From: JBBAFM01 sp041655415
GTDB lineage: Bacteria > Bacillota > Clostridia > Peptostreptococcales > JAAYPU01
Assembly: GCA_964429195.1 (NCBI GenBank)
Contig: CAYSBC010000011.1
Coordinates: forward strand, 1 to 38,389
Reading direction: 5' to 3'
Length of the DNA stretch: 38,389 bases
Shown here: piece after piece, positions 1-8,723 of the stretch
How the letters are laid out: every line of letters begins with the position of its first letter
How positions within the stretch are numbered: the first letter of the stretch is position 1
The notes under the pieces: generated by a model
The model's database searches: none
Seen by the model: the letters and a program-made list of their open reading frames with translations, nothing else
Told to the model about the DNA's origin: nothing
Program-made: the position numbers and the translations under genes

Positions 1-1
1 T

Positions 2-160
2 TATATCAAGGTCATTGTGGAAGTCCCAAAAAAGTTGAAAAACGAACAAAAAAAGTTACTTCAAAAGCTTGGTGAGTCCTTTGAAAAAGATGGAAACGAC
101 CAAGGGCATGAAGGAAGAAGCAAATTTTTAAGCAACATGAAAGATATGTTAGGTTTATAA
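2..160 (+). CDS. dnaJ: DnaJ chaperone, C-terminal fragment (partial)
   Basis: An open frame enters from the window edge and ends at TAA 158-160, giving 52 residues. The segment IKVIVEVPKKLKNEQKKLL matches the end of the DnaJ C-terminal substrate-binding domain, where a V-P-x-K-L-x-x-x-Q-K-x-L-L pattern is followed by a short charged tail. DnaJ is the Hsp40 co-chaperone that delivers unfolded proteins to DnaK and stimulates its ATPase. The J domain and zinc centre lie outside the window, so the call rests on this tail alone. A hairpin terminator follows at 191-223, so it is probably the last gene of its operon. Confidence 0.75.
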   Translation, partial: YIKVIVEVPKKLKNEQKKLLQKLGESFEKDGNDQGHEGRSKFLSNMKDMLGL

Positions 161-190
161 AGGTAAAAACCTTAGTAAAAAAGTTTTAAG

Positions 191-223
191 AGGATGGTGA
201 AGGATGAACCATCCTTATCTTTT
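191..223 (+). terminator. Probable terminator after dnaJ
   Basis: AGGATGGT (191-198) pairs perfectly with ACCATCCT (208-215) across a 9-nt loop, followed by the T-rich TATCTTTT. The T-run is modest, so termination may be partial. Confidence 0.6.
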
Positions 224-254
224 GTAGGGGCTATTTATAGGAAGCTGCCGGCTA

Positions 255-283
255 TTGAATATCCATAGGAAAAGTGATAAAAT
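255..283 (+). promoter_or_regulatory. Sigma-A-type promoter for the activase operon
   Basis: A -35 box TTGAAT (255-260) and -10 box TAAAAT (278-283) are separated by exactly 17 bp. It lies between the dnaJ terminator and the activase start at 348. Apart from this promoter and the terminator, I see nothing in 161-347. Confidence 0.55.
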
Positions 284-347
284 GAGTCAATTGGCTAAAT
301 ACAGTCAAGAGTAGACGAAATAGAAAAATACTTTGAAGGTGATAATG

Positions 348-3300
348 ATGAATGGTTTTAAGTTTGGAATGGATATTGGTTCCACTACAATAAAAACAGT
401 ACTTTTAGATAGAAATAATCATATTCTTTATAAAAACTATGTACGGCATTTATCAAATATATGGCAGAGTGCAACGGAAGAAATAGAAAAGGTATGCAAT
501 GAATTTGAAAATGAGCAAGTGACTGTATCCATTACAGGATCCAGCGGTCTTGCTATTGCTCAAAATCTTCATTTGCCTTTTGAACAGGAGGTCATTGCAT
601 GCAGCAAGGCTGTGGAGACCTTAATACCTGAAACAGATGTGGTTATTGAATTAGGCGGAGAAGATGCAAAGATTACTTTTTATGAAAGAACAGTTGAGCA
701 GAGGATGAATGGAACTTGTGCCGGAGGTACAGGAGCTTTTATCGATCAAATGGCCATTTTGTTAAAAACAGATGCGATGGGTTTAAATGAGCTGGCGAAA
801 GAGAGCACAGTGATTTATCCTATTGCAGCCCGATGCGGTGTTTTTGCCAAGACAGATATTCAGCCTTTACTCAATCAAGGAGCTAAAAAAGAAGATATTG
901 CTGCCTCTATTTTCCAATCCGTTGTGAATCAGACGATAACAGGCCTTGCTTGCGGGAGAACAATTAAGGGGAATGTTGCATTTCTAGGTGGTCCCTTATA
1001 CTTTTTATCCCAGCTCAGAGAAAGATTTATAAAAACTCTTAATCTAAGGGAGGAAGAAATATATTTCCCTGAGGACGCCCATTTTTATGTGGGCATAGGA
1101 GCGGCTATTCTCTCTGAGAAAAATGAGCCGATAGCTTTTAAAGATTTATTATCCGGTATAAAAAATACGGAACATAATAAACTGGGGGATATCAAATATC
1201 TGGATCCCCTCTTTAATGATGAAGAAGAATACAAGGAATTTGATGAAAGGCACAGCAAGCATGTTGCCTTGCGAAAGGATATAAAAGAAGCTAAGGGAAG
1301 ATGCTTCCTAGGGATTGATGCAGGTTCAACCACTACAAAAGCTGTTCTCATCGATGAGGATGATGCCTTGTTATTCTCCTATTATAAAAACAATGAAGGA
1401 AGCCCTCTTGACGCATCGAAAGAAATGCTCAAGGAACTCTATAGCCAATTACCAAAGGAAGCTTTTATTGGAAATTCAGTAGTGACAGGATATGGGGAAG
1501 GCTTGCTTCAAACAGCCTTATCCGTAGACTATGGCGAAATTGAAACCATGGCCCATTATACTGCGGCCGAACATTTCTTGCCGGGAGTAGATTTTATTCT
1601 GGATATTGGCGGTCAAGACATGAAGTGCATGAGAGTTAAGGATGGTGTCATTCACAATATCATGCTTAATGAAGCCTGCTCCTCAGGTTGTGGTTCTTTC
1701 CTTGAGACCTTTGCAAAGTCCTTAGATATAGAGATCCAGGATTTCGCTGAGGAAGCCTATTTTTCAACAGATCCTGTGGATTTGGGCACCCGATGTACTG
1801 TATTTATGAACTCCAAGGTCAAGCAGGCTCAAAAAGAAGGCGCAACTATTGGTGATATTTCCTCTGGATTATCTTATTCTGTCATTAAAAATGCCCTTTA
1901 CAAGGTTATTAAATTAAGAAATCCGGATGAAACAGGGGAAAAGGTTATTGTTCAGGGTGGAACATTCTATAATAATGCTGTTCTAAGAAGTATAGAACAG
2001 ATTCTGGGCAAAGAAGTCATCAGACCCGATATAGCAGGGCTGATGGGAGCCTTTGGAAGTGCCTTGATTGCTAAGGAAAAGTACGTGGAAGGTCAGATTT
2101 CGGACATATTAGCTGAAGAGGAAATCGATAGATTTGAAACCAAGATTCGTTTTTCGAGATGTAAGGGTTGTGAAAACAACTGTAGGCTCACCATCAATAT
2201 TTTTAATACAGGGAAGAGATTCATAACAGGTAACCGCTGCGAAATCGGTGAAGGTCATGAAAAGGTTAAAGATGACGATCACAACATGTTTGACTATAAA
2301 TATAAAAAATTATTTGATTATGAACCACTTGATGAGGAAAAAGCACCAAGAGGTATCATTGGTATTCCACGTGTTCTAAATATGTTTGAAAATTACCCTT
2401 TTTGGTTTACAACACTGACCAAACTAGGTTTTAGAGTTTTGATATCCGAAAAATCCTCTAAGTCCATCTATGCTATGGGTATGGATACCATATCATCGGA
2501 TACTGCTTGTTATCCTGCAAAGCTTGTTCACGGTCATATCAAGGAACTTGTCAACAGAGGTATAAAAACAATATTTTATCCTTCTATTAATCACGAGGTC
2601 ATTGAAAGCATAGGATCCAATAATCATTACAATTGTCCTATTGTAGCCTCCTATCCTGAAGTCATAAAAAACAACATGGACGATGTCCTAAAAGAAAATA
2701 ATGTGACATTCTTGCATCCATTTTTGCCTTATGATAATAAAAGTAAATTAGCAAAGAAGCTCGTTGAGGTTTTTAAAGATTATCATATCAGCTTAAAAGA
2801 AGCTAGAGAAGCTGTATCTGCCGGTGAACAAGAGGATAAAAGATTTAAAATGGACATCAAAAATAAAGGCAGAGCTATTTTAAGTGAGTTAAAAAGAGAA
2901 AACAAGCAAGGGATTGTTTTGGCCGGCAGGCCTTACCATTTAGATCCTGAGATTAACCATGGTATTCCTAATGTTTTATTATCCTATGGATTTTCTGTTC
3001 TCACAGAAGACGCAGTAGCTCATTTAGGAAAACTCAACAGGCCTATTCGTGTTCTGGATCAATGGATGTACCATTCCAGGCTTTATAATGCTGCTTCTTT
3101 TGTCGGAAGAAATGAGAACCTCGAACTTATTCAACTCAATTCATTTGGTTGTGGTTTAGATGCTGTGACGACGGATCAGGTAGATGAAATACTTTCAGGG
3201 CATAACAAGCTTTATAACACCATTAAGATAGATGAGGGTAGCAATTTAGGTGCTGCCAAAATCAGAATACGTTCTTTAAAGGCTGCTATGGAAAAGCGGG

Positions 3301-4679
3301 ATGCCCATGGAATAGAAATTAACTACGAGGGTACTCAATTTAAGAGGAAGGAATTCACAAAGGACATGAAGCATTATACCATCTTATGTCCTCAGATGGC
3401 TCCTGTTCACTTTCAATTTTTAGAAAGCGCTCTCAATTCAGAAGGTCATCATTTAGAAGTATTACCTTCAGTAAGGCAGATGGCAGTAGAAGAGGGCCTT
3501 CGCTACGTCAATAATGACGCTTGTTACCCTACCATAATCGCATTAGGCCAGATTATAGAGGCTTTGAAATCTGGGAAATATGATTTAAATAAAACAGCAG
3601 TTATTGTATCCCAAACAGGCGGCGGATGCAGGGCGAGTAACTATATTCCTTTACTTCGAAAGGCTCTTGCGGAAATGAATATGGAACATATTCCTGTGAT
3701 ATCGGCAAACTATGTAGGGCTGGAAAAACATGAAGGGTTTAAATTTACGTTAAGCATGATCAAAAAAGCCGTTATAGCAACGCTTTATGGGGATCTCTTT
3801 ATGAGGGTTGTCTATAAGACAAGACCTTATGAAAAGGTAAAAGGAACAACCAATGCTCTATATGAAAAATGGGCTGCCAAATGCCAAGTAAATGTAAAAA
3901 ACGGCAACATCAAGGAATTTCGTGAAAATGTAACAGGAATTGTTCGGGATTTTGATGCTATTGAAGTTGTTGATAAAAAGATTCCAAGGGTTGGCGTTGT
4001 GGGAGAAATATTAGTAAAATATCACCCTGCTGCTAATAATGATATTGTTAAGATCATTGAAGATGAAGGCGGAGAAGCGGTGGTACCTGACTTAATCGAT
4101 TTCTTCCTTTACGGGATGCACAGCAAGACCTTTAATTATAAACATTTATCAGGGAAATTTTCTACAATGTTTACAAATAATATTGGTATTTGGTATATTG
4201 AAAGGATAAGAAAGATTGTAAGAGAAGCTCTCCTAAAAAGTAAGCGTTTTGAAGCACCTTTGAAAATAGAACAAATAGCCGAAAAAGCGCAAACTGTATT
4301 ATCTTTAGGACATCAATGCGGCGAGGGATGGTTATTGACGGGAGAGATGATTGAGCTTATTGAGAGTGGTGCCAGTAACATTGTCTGCTTGCAACCTTTT
4401 GCATGTTTACCTAATCATGTGACCGGAAAGGGTATGATAAAGGCATTACGAACTAACTATGAATATGCGAATATAGTACCTATTGATTATGACCCAGGAA
4501 CCAGTGAGGTTAATCAGCTTAATAGAATCAAGCTCATGATGTCTACTGCATTTAAGAATTTGGAGAATATGAAAAATCAAGATAACAAGGATTCTGTAGG
4601 CATTGAGGAAAAAGAAAGCAAAGAGAGATTAAGAAATAAACTAAAGAGAGAGAGGATCAATAAATGCGAGCAGTTATAA
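348..4679 (+). CDS. Large 2-hydroxyacyl-CoA dehydratase activase-like protein
   Basis: 1443 aa. Two BcrAD/BadFG-type (HgdC-like) ASKHA ATPase domains lie in tandem, about residues 5-260 and 320-585, each with a phosphate loop (MDIGSTT, IDAGSTTTK). Known activases are homodimers with one [4Fe-4S] cluster held by two cysteines 39 residues apart. Here C124/C163 and C444/C483 both keep that spacing, so one chain may form a pseudo-dimer. A CxxCxxxC motif (605-612) and C631 follow, then DUF2229-like and dehydratase-D-like regions. The family drives ATP-dependent electron transfer to dehydratases or related reductases; the partner is not in the window. ATG 348 is preferred because AAGGTG (336-341) is well spaced for it. 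The 3' end overlaps the ACT gene by 16 bp. A fused activase of this layout is common in clostridia, but its substrate is unknown. Confidence 0.85.
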   Translation: MNGFKFGMDIGSTTIKTVLLDRNNHILYKNYVRHLSNIWQSATEEIEKVCNEFENEQVTVSITGSSGLAIAQNLHLPFEQEVIACSKAVETLIPETDVVIELGGEDAKITFYERTVEQRMNGTCAGGTGAFIDQMAILLKTDAMGLNELAKESTVIYPIAARCGVFAKTDIQPLLNQGAKKEDIAASIFQSVVNQTITGLACGRTIKGNVAFLGGPLYFLSQLRERFIKTLNLREEEIYFPEDAHFYVGIGAAILSEKNEPIAFKDLLSGIKNTEHNKLGDIKYLDPLFNDEEEYKEFDERHSKHVALRKDIKEAKGRCFLGIDAGSTTTKAVLIDEDDALLFSYYKNNEGSPLDASKEMLKELYSQLPKEAFIGNSVVTGYGEGLLQTALSVDYGEIETMAHYTAAEHFLPGVDFILDIGGQDMKCMRVKDGVIHNIMLNEACSSGCGSFLETFAKSLDIEIQDFAEEAYFSTDPVDLGTRCTVFMNSKVKQAQKEGATIGDISSGLSYSVIKNALYKVIKLRNPDETGEKVIVQGGTFYNNAVLRSIEQILGKEVIRPDIAGLMGAFGSALIAKEKYVEGQISDILAEEEIDRFETKIRFSRCKGCENNCRLTINIFNTGKRFITGNRCEIGEGHEKVKDDDHNMFDYKYKKLFDYEPLDEEKAPRGIIGIPRVLNMFENYPFWFTTLTKLGFRVLISEKSSKSIYAMGMDTISSDTACYPAKLVHGHIKELVNRGIKTIFYPSINHEVIESIGSNNHYNCPIVASYPEVIKNNMDDVLKENNVTFLHPFLPYDNKSKLAKKLVEVFKDYHISLKEAREAVSAGEQEDKRFKMDIKNKGRAILSELKRENKQGIVLAGRPYHLDPEINHGIPNVLLSYGFSVLTEDAVAHLGKLNRPIRVLDQWMYHSRLYNAASFVGRNENLELIQLNSFGCGLDAVTTDQVDEILSGHNKLYNTIKIDEGSNLGAAKIRIRSLKAAMEKRDAHGIEINYEGTQFKRKEFTKDMKHYTILCPQMAPVHFQFLESALNSEGHHLEVLPSVRQMAVEEGLRYVNNDACYPTIIALGQIIEALKSGKYDLNKTAVIVSQTGGGCRASNYIPLLRKALAEMNMEHIPVISANYVGLEKHEGFKFTLSMIKKAVIATLYGDLFMRVVYKTRPYEKVKGTTNALYEKWAAKCQVNVKNGNIKEFRENVTGIVRDFDAIEVVDKKIPRVGVVGEILVKYHPAANNDIVKIIEDEGGEAVVPDLIDFFLYGMHSKTFNYKHLSGKFSTMFTNNIGIWYIERIRKIVREALLKSKRFEAPLKIEQIAEKAQTVLSLGHQCGEGWLLTGEMIELIESGASNIVCLQPFACLPNHVTGKGMIKALRTNYEYANIVPIDYDPGTSEVNQLNRIKLMMSTAFKNLENMKNQDNKDSVGIEEKESKERLRNKLKRERINKCEQL

Positions 4680-4933
4680 CGGTTGTAGGTAAGGACAAGA
4701 TTGGAATTATAGCCAGCGTCACGACGATGCTTACAGAAAAAAATATTAATATTTTAGACATCAGCCAGACCATACTTCAAGATTTCTTTACGATGGTGAT
4801 GATAGTTGATACTTCTAAATCCACTATGAAATTTGAGGAAATTCGTGAAGCTTTAAAATATCAGGGACAAAAATTAGATTTATCCATCAGGATACAGCAC
4901 GAAGATATCTTCAATTCAATGCATACTATATGA
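4664..4933 (+). CDS. ACT-domain protein (UPF0237 family)
   Basis: 89 aa, consisting of one ACT domain: MRAVITVVGKDKIGIIASVT forms the first strand and ligand-binding loop (G-K-D-K-x-G-I). ACT domains bind amino acids or similar small effectors and act as allosteric sensors. The gene starts inside the end of the activase gene (16-bp overlap) and is followed after 18 bp by the UPF0210 gene. The ACT/UPF0210 pair is conserved across many Firmicutes, so this is probably a sensor subunit or partner of the next protein. The ligand is unknown. Confidence 0.85.
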   Translation: MRAVITVVGKDKIGIIASVTTMLTEKNINILDISQTILQDFFTMVMIVDTSKSTMKFEEIREALKYQGQKLDLSIRIQHEDIFNSMHTI

Positions 4934-4951
4934 GAAAGCGGGATTTAAACA

Positions 4952-6310
4952 ATGATTAATTATAACAACATTATGGAAACTATATCCATGATTGAAAGAG
5001 AAAAGCTGGATATAAGAACAATAACCATGGGCATTTCTTTATTGGATTGTATTCGAGAAGATAGTCGTACTTGTAATCAAAAAATTTATGATAAGATTAC
5101 TAAAAAAGCGGAGCATCTTGTAAAAACAGGCAATGACATAGAAATGGAATATGGTATTCCCATTATTAATAAGAGAATATCCATTACCCCTATGGCCTTA
5201 ATAGCTCAGGCAACATCTGAAACCAATTATGTTAAATTTGCTGAGACACTCGATAAGGCAGCTAAAGAAGTAGGTGTGAATTTTATAGGTGGTTACTCTG
5301 CATTGGTCCAAAAGGGCTACACCAAGGGTGATGAAATACTGATAAAGTCCATACCGGAAGCTTTAAACAGCACTGAGAGGGTTTGTTCTTCTGTCAATGT
5401 GGGCAATACAAAATCAGGTATCAATATGAATGCAGTCCGTGAGATGGGACAAGTGATTGTGGATACAGCAAAGCTAACAGCTGACCGAGATAGTATAGGT
5501 TGTGCTAAACTTGTCGTCTTTGCGAATGCAGTTGAGGATAATCCTTTTATGGCAGGTGCTTTTCACGGTGTTGGTGAACCGGATTGCGTTATCAATGTTG
5601 GCGTCAGTGGACCCGGCGTTGTTAAGGTTGCATTAGAATCATGCAAAGGTAAACCCTTTGATATGGTTGCTGATATAATCAAAAAAACATCTTTTAAAAT
5701 AACAAGAGTGGGTCAGCTTGTTGCTACTGAAGCATCCAGGAGACTTGATGTTCCTTTTGGAATAGTCGACTTATCCTTGGCACCAACTCCCGAAATAGGG
5801 GACAGTGTTGCCAGAATACTTGAAGAAATGGGTCTGGGGGCTTGCGGAGCTCCGGGAACGACAGCTGCTCTTGCACTTTTAAATGATGCTGTAAAAAAGG
5901 GAGGCATCATGGCATCCTCCCACGTAGGTGGTCTCAGCGGAGCTTTTGTACCTGTCAGTGAAGACGAAGGTATGATAGAAGCGGTCAAGTCAGGGGCTTT
6001 AACCTTGGAAAAATTAGAAGCAATGACATGTGTTTGTTCTGTTGGACTTGATATGATAGCTATCCCGGGAGACACACCTGCTGAAACGATAGCAGCCATG
6101 ATAGCAGATGAGGCGGCCATAGGTGTTATCAATAATAAAACGACAGCTGTAAGAATCATACCTGTTATAGGTAAAGGAGTAGGTGAAGAAGTGTTCTTTG
6201 GAGGGCTCCTTGGAAGTGCACCCATTATGAAGGTAAACAGCTTCTCAAGCAAATTATTTATTGAGAGAGGTGGAAGAATACCTGCTCCGGTGCATAGTAT
6301 GAAAAACTAA
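4952..6310 (+). CDS. UPF0210 / PFL-family (DUF711) protein
   Basis: 452 aa, the usual family length. It begins MINYNNIMETISMIEREKLD and has the glycine-rich segments typical of the family, such as GVGEPDCVINVGVSGPGVV and GACGAPGTTAAL. The fold is related to the pyruvate-formate-lyase/glycyl-radical barrel, but I see no clear glycyl-radical motif and the reaction is not known. It follows the ACT protein in the conserved two-gene arrangement, which suggests an ACT-regulated enzyme. The Shine-Dalgarno region is weak (GAAAGCGGG), consistent with translational coupling in an operon. Confidence 0.85.
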   Translation: MINYNNIMETISMIEREKLDIRTITMGISLLDCIREDSRTCNQKIYDKITKKAEHLVKTGNDIEMEYGIPIINKRISITPMALIAQATSETNYVKFAETLDKAAKEVGVNFIGGYSALVQKGYTKGDEILIKSIPEALNSTERVCSSVNVGNTKSGINMNAVREMGQVIVDTAKLTADRDSIGCAKLVVFANAVEDNPFMAGAFHGVGEPDCVINVGVSGPGVVKVALESCKGKPFDMVADIIKKTSFKITRVGQLVATEASRRLDVPFGIVDLSLAPTPEIGDSVARILEEMGLGACGAPGTTAALALLNDAVKKGGIMASSHVGGLSGAFVPVSEDEGMIEAVKSGALTLEKLEAMTCVCSVGLDMIAIPGDTPAETIAAMIADEAAIGVINNKTTAVRIIPVIGKGVGEEVFFGGLLGSAPIMKVNSFSSKLFIERGGRIPAPVHSMKN

Positions 6311-6339
6311 GTTCATAAAATTATAAGGTGGTGATTGAT

Positions 6340-7071
6340 ATGGGAAGACATGGCGTTATTGTCAACAGAAAGGGTAAACAGGATGCGAAAAGGGCTTTAA
6401 TGTTTACAAAATATGCGCGATTAATAACAGTGGCAGCAAAAGCAGGAGGAGATCCGACTTATAATATATCTCTGCAAAATGCTATAGAAAAAGCAAAATC
6501 CATTAATATGCCCAATGATAATATTCAAAGAGCGATAAAAAAGGGTACAGGAGAGCTGGCCGGAGAAAACTACGAACTTATTACTTATGAGGGTTATGGA
6601 CCGGGTGGTGTAGCCATCATCGTAGAAACACTGACAGATAATAAAAATCGAACAGGCAGTAGTATAAAGCACTATTTTGATAAGTATGGTGGGAGTTTAG
6701 GGGTTCCCGGATGTGTGATGTACATGTTTGGAAGAAAGGGTTATTTCTTGATTGAGAGAACGGAAGAAATGATAGAAGATGAGCTTTTAGAAGTGGCCCT
6801 TGATGGTGGTATGGAGGACATGATTACAAATGATGATAGCTTTGAGTTATTCTGTGATTCTGAGAATTTTTATGCACTTAAAGATATCCTTGCTAAAGCC
6901 TCTTATGAATTTGTAGAAGCAGATATTGAGCTTATTCCTTCTATTAATGCAGCAGGGTTAACAGATTCAGATAAAATTACTCTACAAAGGCTCATTAATA
7001 TCATTGAAGAAGATGATGATGTACAAAAGGTATACCATAATTGCAGTGAGGATTTTGAAGAGCTAGAATAA
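6340..7071 (+). CDS. YebC/PmpR-family DNA-binding or translation factor
   Basis: 243 aa. N-terminal MGRHGVIVNRKGKQDAKRA is the YebC basic region, followed by the conserved PNDNIQRAIKKG and YEGYGPGGVAIIVETLTDN. Members have been described as transcription regulators (PmpR), and YebC homologues as helpers of translation at difficult motifs. ATG 6340 is chosen over the upstream GTG because TAAGGTGGTG immediately precedes it and the family starts here. The first residues differ from the common M-x-G-H-S-K-W-x-N form. It follows UPF0210 by 29 bp and is followed by a terminator. Confidence 0.87.
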   Translation: MGRHGVIVNRKGKQDAKRALMFTKYARLITVAAKAGGDPTYNISLQNAIEKAKSINMPNDNIQRAIKKGTGELAGENYELITYEGYGPGGVAIIVETLTDNKNRTGSSIKHYFDKYGGSLGVPGCVMYMFGRKGYFLIERTEEMIEDELLEVALDGGMEDMITNDDSFELFCDSENFYALKDILAKASYEFVEADIELIPSINAAGLTDSDKITLQRLINIIEEDDDVQKVYHNCSEDFEELE

Positions 7072-7074
7072 AAA

Positions 7075-7103
7075 AAGGGGCATGTAGTATCACCATGCTT
7101 CTT
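7075..7103 (+). terminator. Terminator after yebC
   Basis: AAGGGGCATG (7075-7084) pairs with CATGCTTCTT (7094-7103), 10 bp with two G-U pairs and a 9-nt loop, just after the stop codon. There is no long T-run beyond the stem. Confidence 0.55.
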
Positions 7104-7183
7104 TACATATATCCCTCTATCCTGATATAAGGTGAATAAATACGAAAGTATTGCGCAAAATAGGATTGGAGGTGGTGAATAAA

Positions 7184-7729
7184 ATGGATATTACATTATC
7201 ACAAAAGGAAAAGACTTTATTAGAAGATCAAAAGAGCAGTGAACAAATCTGTATAGAAAAGTACACGAAGTATGCCAATCAGACAAATAACAGCCAGTTA
7301 AAAGGAATATTTAATTCCAATGGCCAGCAGGAAAGAACGCATCTTGATACGATTAATCAGTTATTAAACGGAAAACTTCCCCAAATGAATCAACAACAAG
7401 GCGGAAGTCAAAGTCAAAGCTCCGGCCAAGGTCAGAATACGGGGCAAGGTCAAGGTCAGAATCAAGGACAAAATCAAGGTCAGAATATGAACTTTGGAAT
7501 TAATATGAACCAAAAACAAAATAACAATGCTGATTTATCGGAGAAAGACATGTGCACTGATTTATTGATGACTGAAAAATATGTTTCCGGCGCCTATGAT
7601 ACGACTATATTTGAATTCAGGGATTCCCGTGTTCGTGATCTACTTAATCATATACAAAAAGAAGAACAGCAACATGGTCAGGCTATTTCTCAATATATGA
7701 TTAACAATGGAATGTATACAGTTCAATAG
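7184..7729 (+). CDS. CotF-like spore coat protein with Q/G/N-rich insert
   Basis: 181 aa. The N-terminal helix (about 1-60: LSQKEKTLLEDQKSSEQICI, followed by a helix ending QQERTHLDTINQLLNG) and C-terminal helix (EFRDSRVRDLLNHIQKEEQQHG) match the ferritin-like CotF/YhcQ coat family. Between them, roughly residues 68-118, is a low-complexity stretch of repeated G-Q, G-Q-N and N-Q units. Such proteins are made in the mother cell and deposited on the spore coat. ATG 7184 is chosen because of the strong TGGAGGTGGTG site at 7168-7178; the frame opens upstream at a TTG with no such site. It is monocistronic between two terminators. I could not assign a sporulation promoter with confidence. Confidence 0.75.
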   Translation: MDITLSQKEKTLLEDQKSSEQICIEKYTKYANQTNNSQLKGIFNSNGQQERTHLDTINQLLNGKLPQMNQQQGGSQSQSSGQGQNTGQGQGQNQGQNQGQNMNFGINMNQKQNNNADLSEKDMCTDLLMTEKYVSGAYDTTIFEFRDSRVRDLLNHIQKEEQQHGQAISQYMINNGMYTVQ

Positions 7730-7767
7730 TAAAACAAGAATTTGATGAAGTGTAAGTAAAAAATAAG

Positions 7768-7827
7768 ATACTTTCAGAGTAGAGAGTTTAAAAAATAAGA
7801 CTTTCTACCCCTTGAAAGTATTTTTTT
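7768..7827 (+). terminator. Strong terminator after the coat protein gene
   Basis: ATACTTTCA (7768-7776) pairs with TGAAAGTAT (7813-7821), and inside it GTAGAGAG (7779-7786) pairs with CTTTCTAC (7801-7808). A run of seven T follows at 7821-7827. Confidence 0.85.
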
Positions 7828-7918
7828 ATGGTTAAAAATAGTTATGCTGGTGATATTTGTGGGGTTATACCCCTCTTTCTTATATGTTATTATGATACAG
7901 CATAAGGAGGGTAAAAAT

Positions 7919-8578
7919 ATGAAAAAACTTTTTATTGGTCTAGCCCTAGTATTGATTCTTTCAACAGGAGTCAATCCACTAAGTGTCGAAGCTGCGACAA
8001 AGTCCCATACAGTTTTGCGAGGAGATACCCTTTGGAAAATAGCTCAAATGTATAAAGTAGGTACGTCTGAATTAATCAGAGCCAACACTCAGTTAAAGAA
8101 TCCCAATTTAATTTATCCGGGAATGAGAATCACAATACCTACAGAGTCTTCTTTTCAACCAACGGTGACATCAGCTTCTACCCAATCTTCAGGGAGAGCC
8201 TTTGAGCTGGAAGTTATAAGATTAGTTAATGTCGAAAGATCAAAAAACGGCTTAAAGCCTCTTTCTGAAAATTGGGAGCTATCAAGAGTAGCTAGGTACA
8301 AGTCAGAAGACATGATGAGTAAAGGGTATTTCTCTCATACTTCACCTACCTATGGATCTCCCTTTGACATGATGAGGAACTTTGGAATAAGATATCAGAC
8401 AGCAGGGGAAAACATAGCTTATGGGCAAAAAAGTGCAGCGCAGGTTATGGAAGGTTGGATGAATTCATCAGGCCATAGAGCCAATATTTTAAATGCTAAT
8501 TTTACTCAAATTGGAGTAGGTTATGCAGTAAAATCCAACGGGACACCTTATTGGACACAAATGTTTATTAGACCATAA
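7919..8578 (+). CDS. Secreted LysM-CAP domain protein (YkwD/SafA-like)
   Basis: 219 aa. A signal peptide covers residues 1-25 (MKKLFIGLALVLILSTGVNP, ending VEA/A). One LysM domain for peptidoglycan binding follows (SHTVLRGDTLWKIAQMYK to PGMRITIP, about 29-75), then a linker, then a CAP/SCP domain (about 100-219: RLVNVERSKNGLKPLS, YFSHTSPTYGSP, AGENIAYG, GHRANILN). In clostridia and bacilli this architecture is common for spore or cell-wall proteins. The CAP activity is not established. ATG 7919 follows the ideal site AAGGAGG at 7904-7910. The gene is flanked by terminators and so is probably transcribed alone. Confidence 0.88.
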   Translation: MKKLFIGLALVLILSTGVNPLSVEAATKSHTVLRGDTLWKIAQMYKVGTSELIRANTQLKNPNLIYPGMRITIPTESSFQPTVTSASTQSSGRAFELEVIRLVNVERSKNGLKPLSENWELSRVARYKSEDMMSKGYFSHTSPTYGSPFDMMRNFGIRYQTAGENIAYGQKSAAQVMEGWMNSSGHRANILNANFTQIGVGYAVKSNGTPYWTQMFIRP

Positions 8579-8603
8579 TAATTTAGGGCAAAAATACTAG
8601 AAT

Positions 8604-8633
8604 TGAAAAGAGCAGGGAAACCTGCTCTTTTCA
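8604..8633 (+). terminator. Terminator after LysM-CAP gene
   Basis: A perfect 13-bp stem (8604-8616 with 8621-8633) has a GAAA tetraloop; the 3' arm contains CTCTTTT. The A-run in the 5' arm means it could also act on the opposite strand. Confidence 0.85.
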
Positions 8634-8723
8634 TCTTGTTAAGGGGTATGATACAATGGTCCTAGTATGAAGAGTTCCTTGGGGATGAGATACATATGAT
8701 TATAACAATTAAGGGGAGATTTG

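Noticed and set aside
5713..6252. 179-codon open frame on the minus strand inside the UPF0210 gene
   Set aside because: It is antisense to a clear protein family, with low-complexity Ser/Pro/Ala composition and no ribosome-binding site.
8636..8657. Promoter TTGTTA/TACAAT before the SbcD-like gene
   Set aside because: The spacer is only 10 bp; no better -35 box is present.
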